From Pseudomonadota bacterium (GTDB lineage: Bacteria; Pseudomonadota; Gammaproteobacteria; Burkholderiales; Burkholderiaceae_C): a stretch of 13,899 nucleotides of DNA. Positions 12,731-13,899 of this stretch are shown here, piece by piece (positions within the stretch are counted from its first letter, which is position 1; each line of letters starts with the position of its first letter). A program made the position numbers and the translations under genes. The notes under the pieces are model-generated. The model ran no database searches and had not been told where the DNA came from. It saw only the letters and a program-made list of their open reading frames with translations. The DNA lies in the NCBI GenBank assembly GCA_023442945.1, contig JAEZWW010000073.1:1-13899 (forward strand), in the 5' to 3' direction.

Positions 12731-13723
12731 ATGGTCACCAAGAAACCCAAAGGCCTGGGCCGCGGCCTGGACGCGCTGCTGGCGCCGTCGGCACTGGACC
12801 CGGCCGCCAGCGACGCGCCCGCCACGCCCGCCGGCACACCGATGATGCTGCGCCTGGCCGACATGCAGGCCGGCCAGTACCAGCCGCGCACCCACATGGA
12901 CGAAGGCGCGCTGTACGAATTGGCCGAAAGCATCAAGGCGCAGGGCATCATGCAGCCGATCCTGGTGCGCAAGCTTTCTGCATCGAATCGGGCTATGGCC
13001 CGAGAAGGATCTGCGCGGCCAGCTACGCAATCTGTAGCGGACTACGAGATCATCGCGGGCGAACGGCGCTTCCGTGCGGCCAAGCTGGCGGGCCTGGACG
13101 AAGTGCCGGTGCTGGTGCGCGAGGTACCGGACGAGGCCGCCGCGGCGATGGCGCTGATCGAGAACATCCAGCGCGAAGACCTCAACCCGCTGGAAGAGGC
13201 GCAGGGCATCCAACGTCTGACGGTCGACTTCGGCCTGACGCACGAACAGGCGGCCCAGGCCGTCGGCAAAAGCCGCAGCGCCGCCAGCAACCTGCTGCGC
13301 CTGCTGAATCTGACCGAGCCGGTGCAAACCATGCTGATGGCCGGCGACATCGACATGGGCCACGCCCGCGCGCTGCTGGCGCTGGACGGCGCGGCGCAGA
13401 TCACCGCCGCCAACCAGGTCAGCGCGCGCAAGATGTCGGTGCGCGAGGCCGAGGCCCTGGTCAAGAAGCTGGCGGCCGAATTCAACCTGACGGCGTCGCG
13501 CAAGCCCGCCCGCGCGCCCGACAAGGCGGGCGACGTGCGCCGCGTGGAAGAAGAGCTGTCCGACCTGCTGACCGCGCAGGTGGAAGTGCGCGTCAAAAAG
13601 CAGCTGCGCCAGGGCGGCCAACTGCAGCCGACGGGCGAGGTGGCGATCCACTTCGCGTCGATGGACGAGCTGAACGGCCTGATCGAGCGCCTGCGCCGCA
13701 GCGGCGGGGGCGACGCGGCCTGA
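12731..13723 (+). CDS. parB: Chromosome partitioning protein ParB with insertion in CTP-binding region
   Basis: A 330-residue ParB/Spo0J protein that binds parS, loads as a CTP-dependent DNA clamp and stimulates ParA. The N-terminal ParA-contact peptide KKPKGLGRGLDALL lies at 4-17. The CTP-binding domain carries box I GIMQPILVR (72-80), box II GERRFRAAKLAGL (110-122) and box III ENIQRE (144-149). The helix-turn-helix lies at about 170-190 (THEQAAQAVGKSRSAASNLL) and the dimerisation domain at about 270-325. Between LVR80 and Tyr105 there are 24 residues (KLSASNRAMAR...SVAD), where relatives as I recall have about six; the DNA encoding them is a repeat copy (see repeat D). The ATG at 12731 has no strong Shine-Dalgarno. 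A weak -10, TACACT (12653-12658), lies in the 3' end of the upstream gene. The four parS sites upstream are its expected targets. Confidence 0.95.
   Translation: MVTKKPKGLGRGLDALLAPSALDPAASDAPATPAGTPMMLRLADMQAGQYQPRTHMDEGALYELAESIKAQGIMQPILVRKLSASNRAMAREGSARPATQSVADYEIIAGERRFRAAKLAGLDEVPVLVREVPDEAAAAMALIENIQREDLNPLEEAQGIQRLTVDFGLTHEQAAQAVGKSRSAASNLLRLLNLTEPVQTMLMAGDIDMGHARALLALDGAAQITAANQVSARKMSVREAEALVKKLAAEFNLTASRKPARAPDKAGDVRRVEEELSDLLTAQVEVRVKKQLRQGGQLQPTGEVAIHFASMDELNGLIERLRRSGGGDAA
12985..13042 (+). repeat. Dispersed palindromic repeat, copy D, inside the parB coding sequence
   Basis: GAATCGG starts hairpin 1 with arms TCGGGC/GCCCGA (12988-12993 with 12998-13003, loop TATG), then AAGGATCTGCGCGGCCAGCT (13005-13024), then hairpin 2 with arms GCTAC/GTAGC (13022-13026 with 13034-13038). 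Layout and core match copy B, which reads GGATCTGCGCGGGCAGCTAT. It is read in frame with no stop as part of ParB residues 85-104. Confidence 0.75.
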
Positions 13724-13817
13724 GCGCACAACGCAAGCCGCGCCGTCGTTACATTTCGACCGGTGCCCGGGCCCGGAAGCGTTTAAGCTGCACGTCCTTC
13801 GCACCCTGAACCTTTTC

Positions 13818-13899
13818 ATGCGTCTGCAAAGCAACCGTGTCGTCCGCGCCCCCGGCGTGCGTGCCCTGGCCCGTCTGGCACGGCGCGACGGTACGGGCG
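13818..13899 (+). CDS. Possible start of a gene cut by the window end
   Basis: An ATG at 13818 opens 27 codons without a stop to the window end (MRLQSNRVVRAPGVRALARL...). The Arg-rich beginning is not a family I recognise. A T-rich patch (CCTTTTC) precedes the ATG instead of a Shine-Dalgarno. Between parB and this point (13724-13817) there is only a GC-rich palindrome, CCGGGCCCGG (13767-13776), and a GTTTAAGC stretch that could be a weak -10. It may equally be non-coding. Confidence 0.3.
   Translation, partial: MRLQSNRVVRAPGVRALARLARRDGTG

Noticed and set aside
12533..13834. 433-codon minus-strand open frame across parB
   Set aside because: Antisense to a fully recognisable ParB; low-complexity Gln/Arg/His composition.
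1..13899. CRISPR arrays, tRNA/rRNA genes, phage or IS elements
   Set aside because: No evenly spaced direct repeats, no cloverleaf or rRNA segments, and no transposase or integrase frames seen on either strand.

Overview
The window is GC-rich, densely coded DNA that reads as the chromosome of a beta-proteobacterium, most likely Burkholderiales and probably Comamonadaceae. The support is the mnmG-rsmG-lysE-parA gene order with B. subtilis-type parS sites, the style of the proteins, and short palindromic repeats around a TGCGC...CAGCTA core that resemble repeats I remember from that family. No species can be named from the sequence.

Left part (1-4600): a YkgJ-type cysteine-cluster protein on the minus strand; a 61-residue DUF1328-type membrane peptide; a Tat-exported FMN-dependent alpha-hydroxy-acid oxidase relative with two altered active-site positions; a ZnT9-like cation diffusion transporter; and, convergent with that and sharing its last bases, a glutamate dehydrogenase.

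Centre (4600-10440): the chromosome-segregation block. mnmG and rsmG (tRNA and 16S rRNA modification, ATGA overlap) carry three parS sites inside their coding sequence, and a fourth lies just after rsmG. A LysE/RhtB exporter and parA follow. Then comes a tightly overlapping trio: an RBBP9/YdeN-like hydrolase, a protein matching only the N-terminal part of MreB and lacking its phosphate-1 motif, and an 80-residue membrane protein.

Right part (10440-13899): an MFS transporter on the minus strand and a frameshifted glutathione S-transferase separate parA from parB by about 3.66 kb. ParB carries about 24 residues between CTP-binding-domain motifs I and II, where relatives as I recall them have about 6. 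The DNA encoding them is a copy of the dispersed repeat seen in three intergenic regions and upstream of mnmG.

How it fits together: ParA, ParB and the four parS sites should form the chromosome partition system, with ParB loading inside mnmG-rsmG and spreading over neighbouring genes. The two most notable features are the repeat element domesticated in frame within the parB CTP-binding region, and the MreB-like fragment encoded just downstream of parA.
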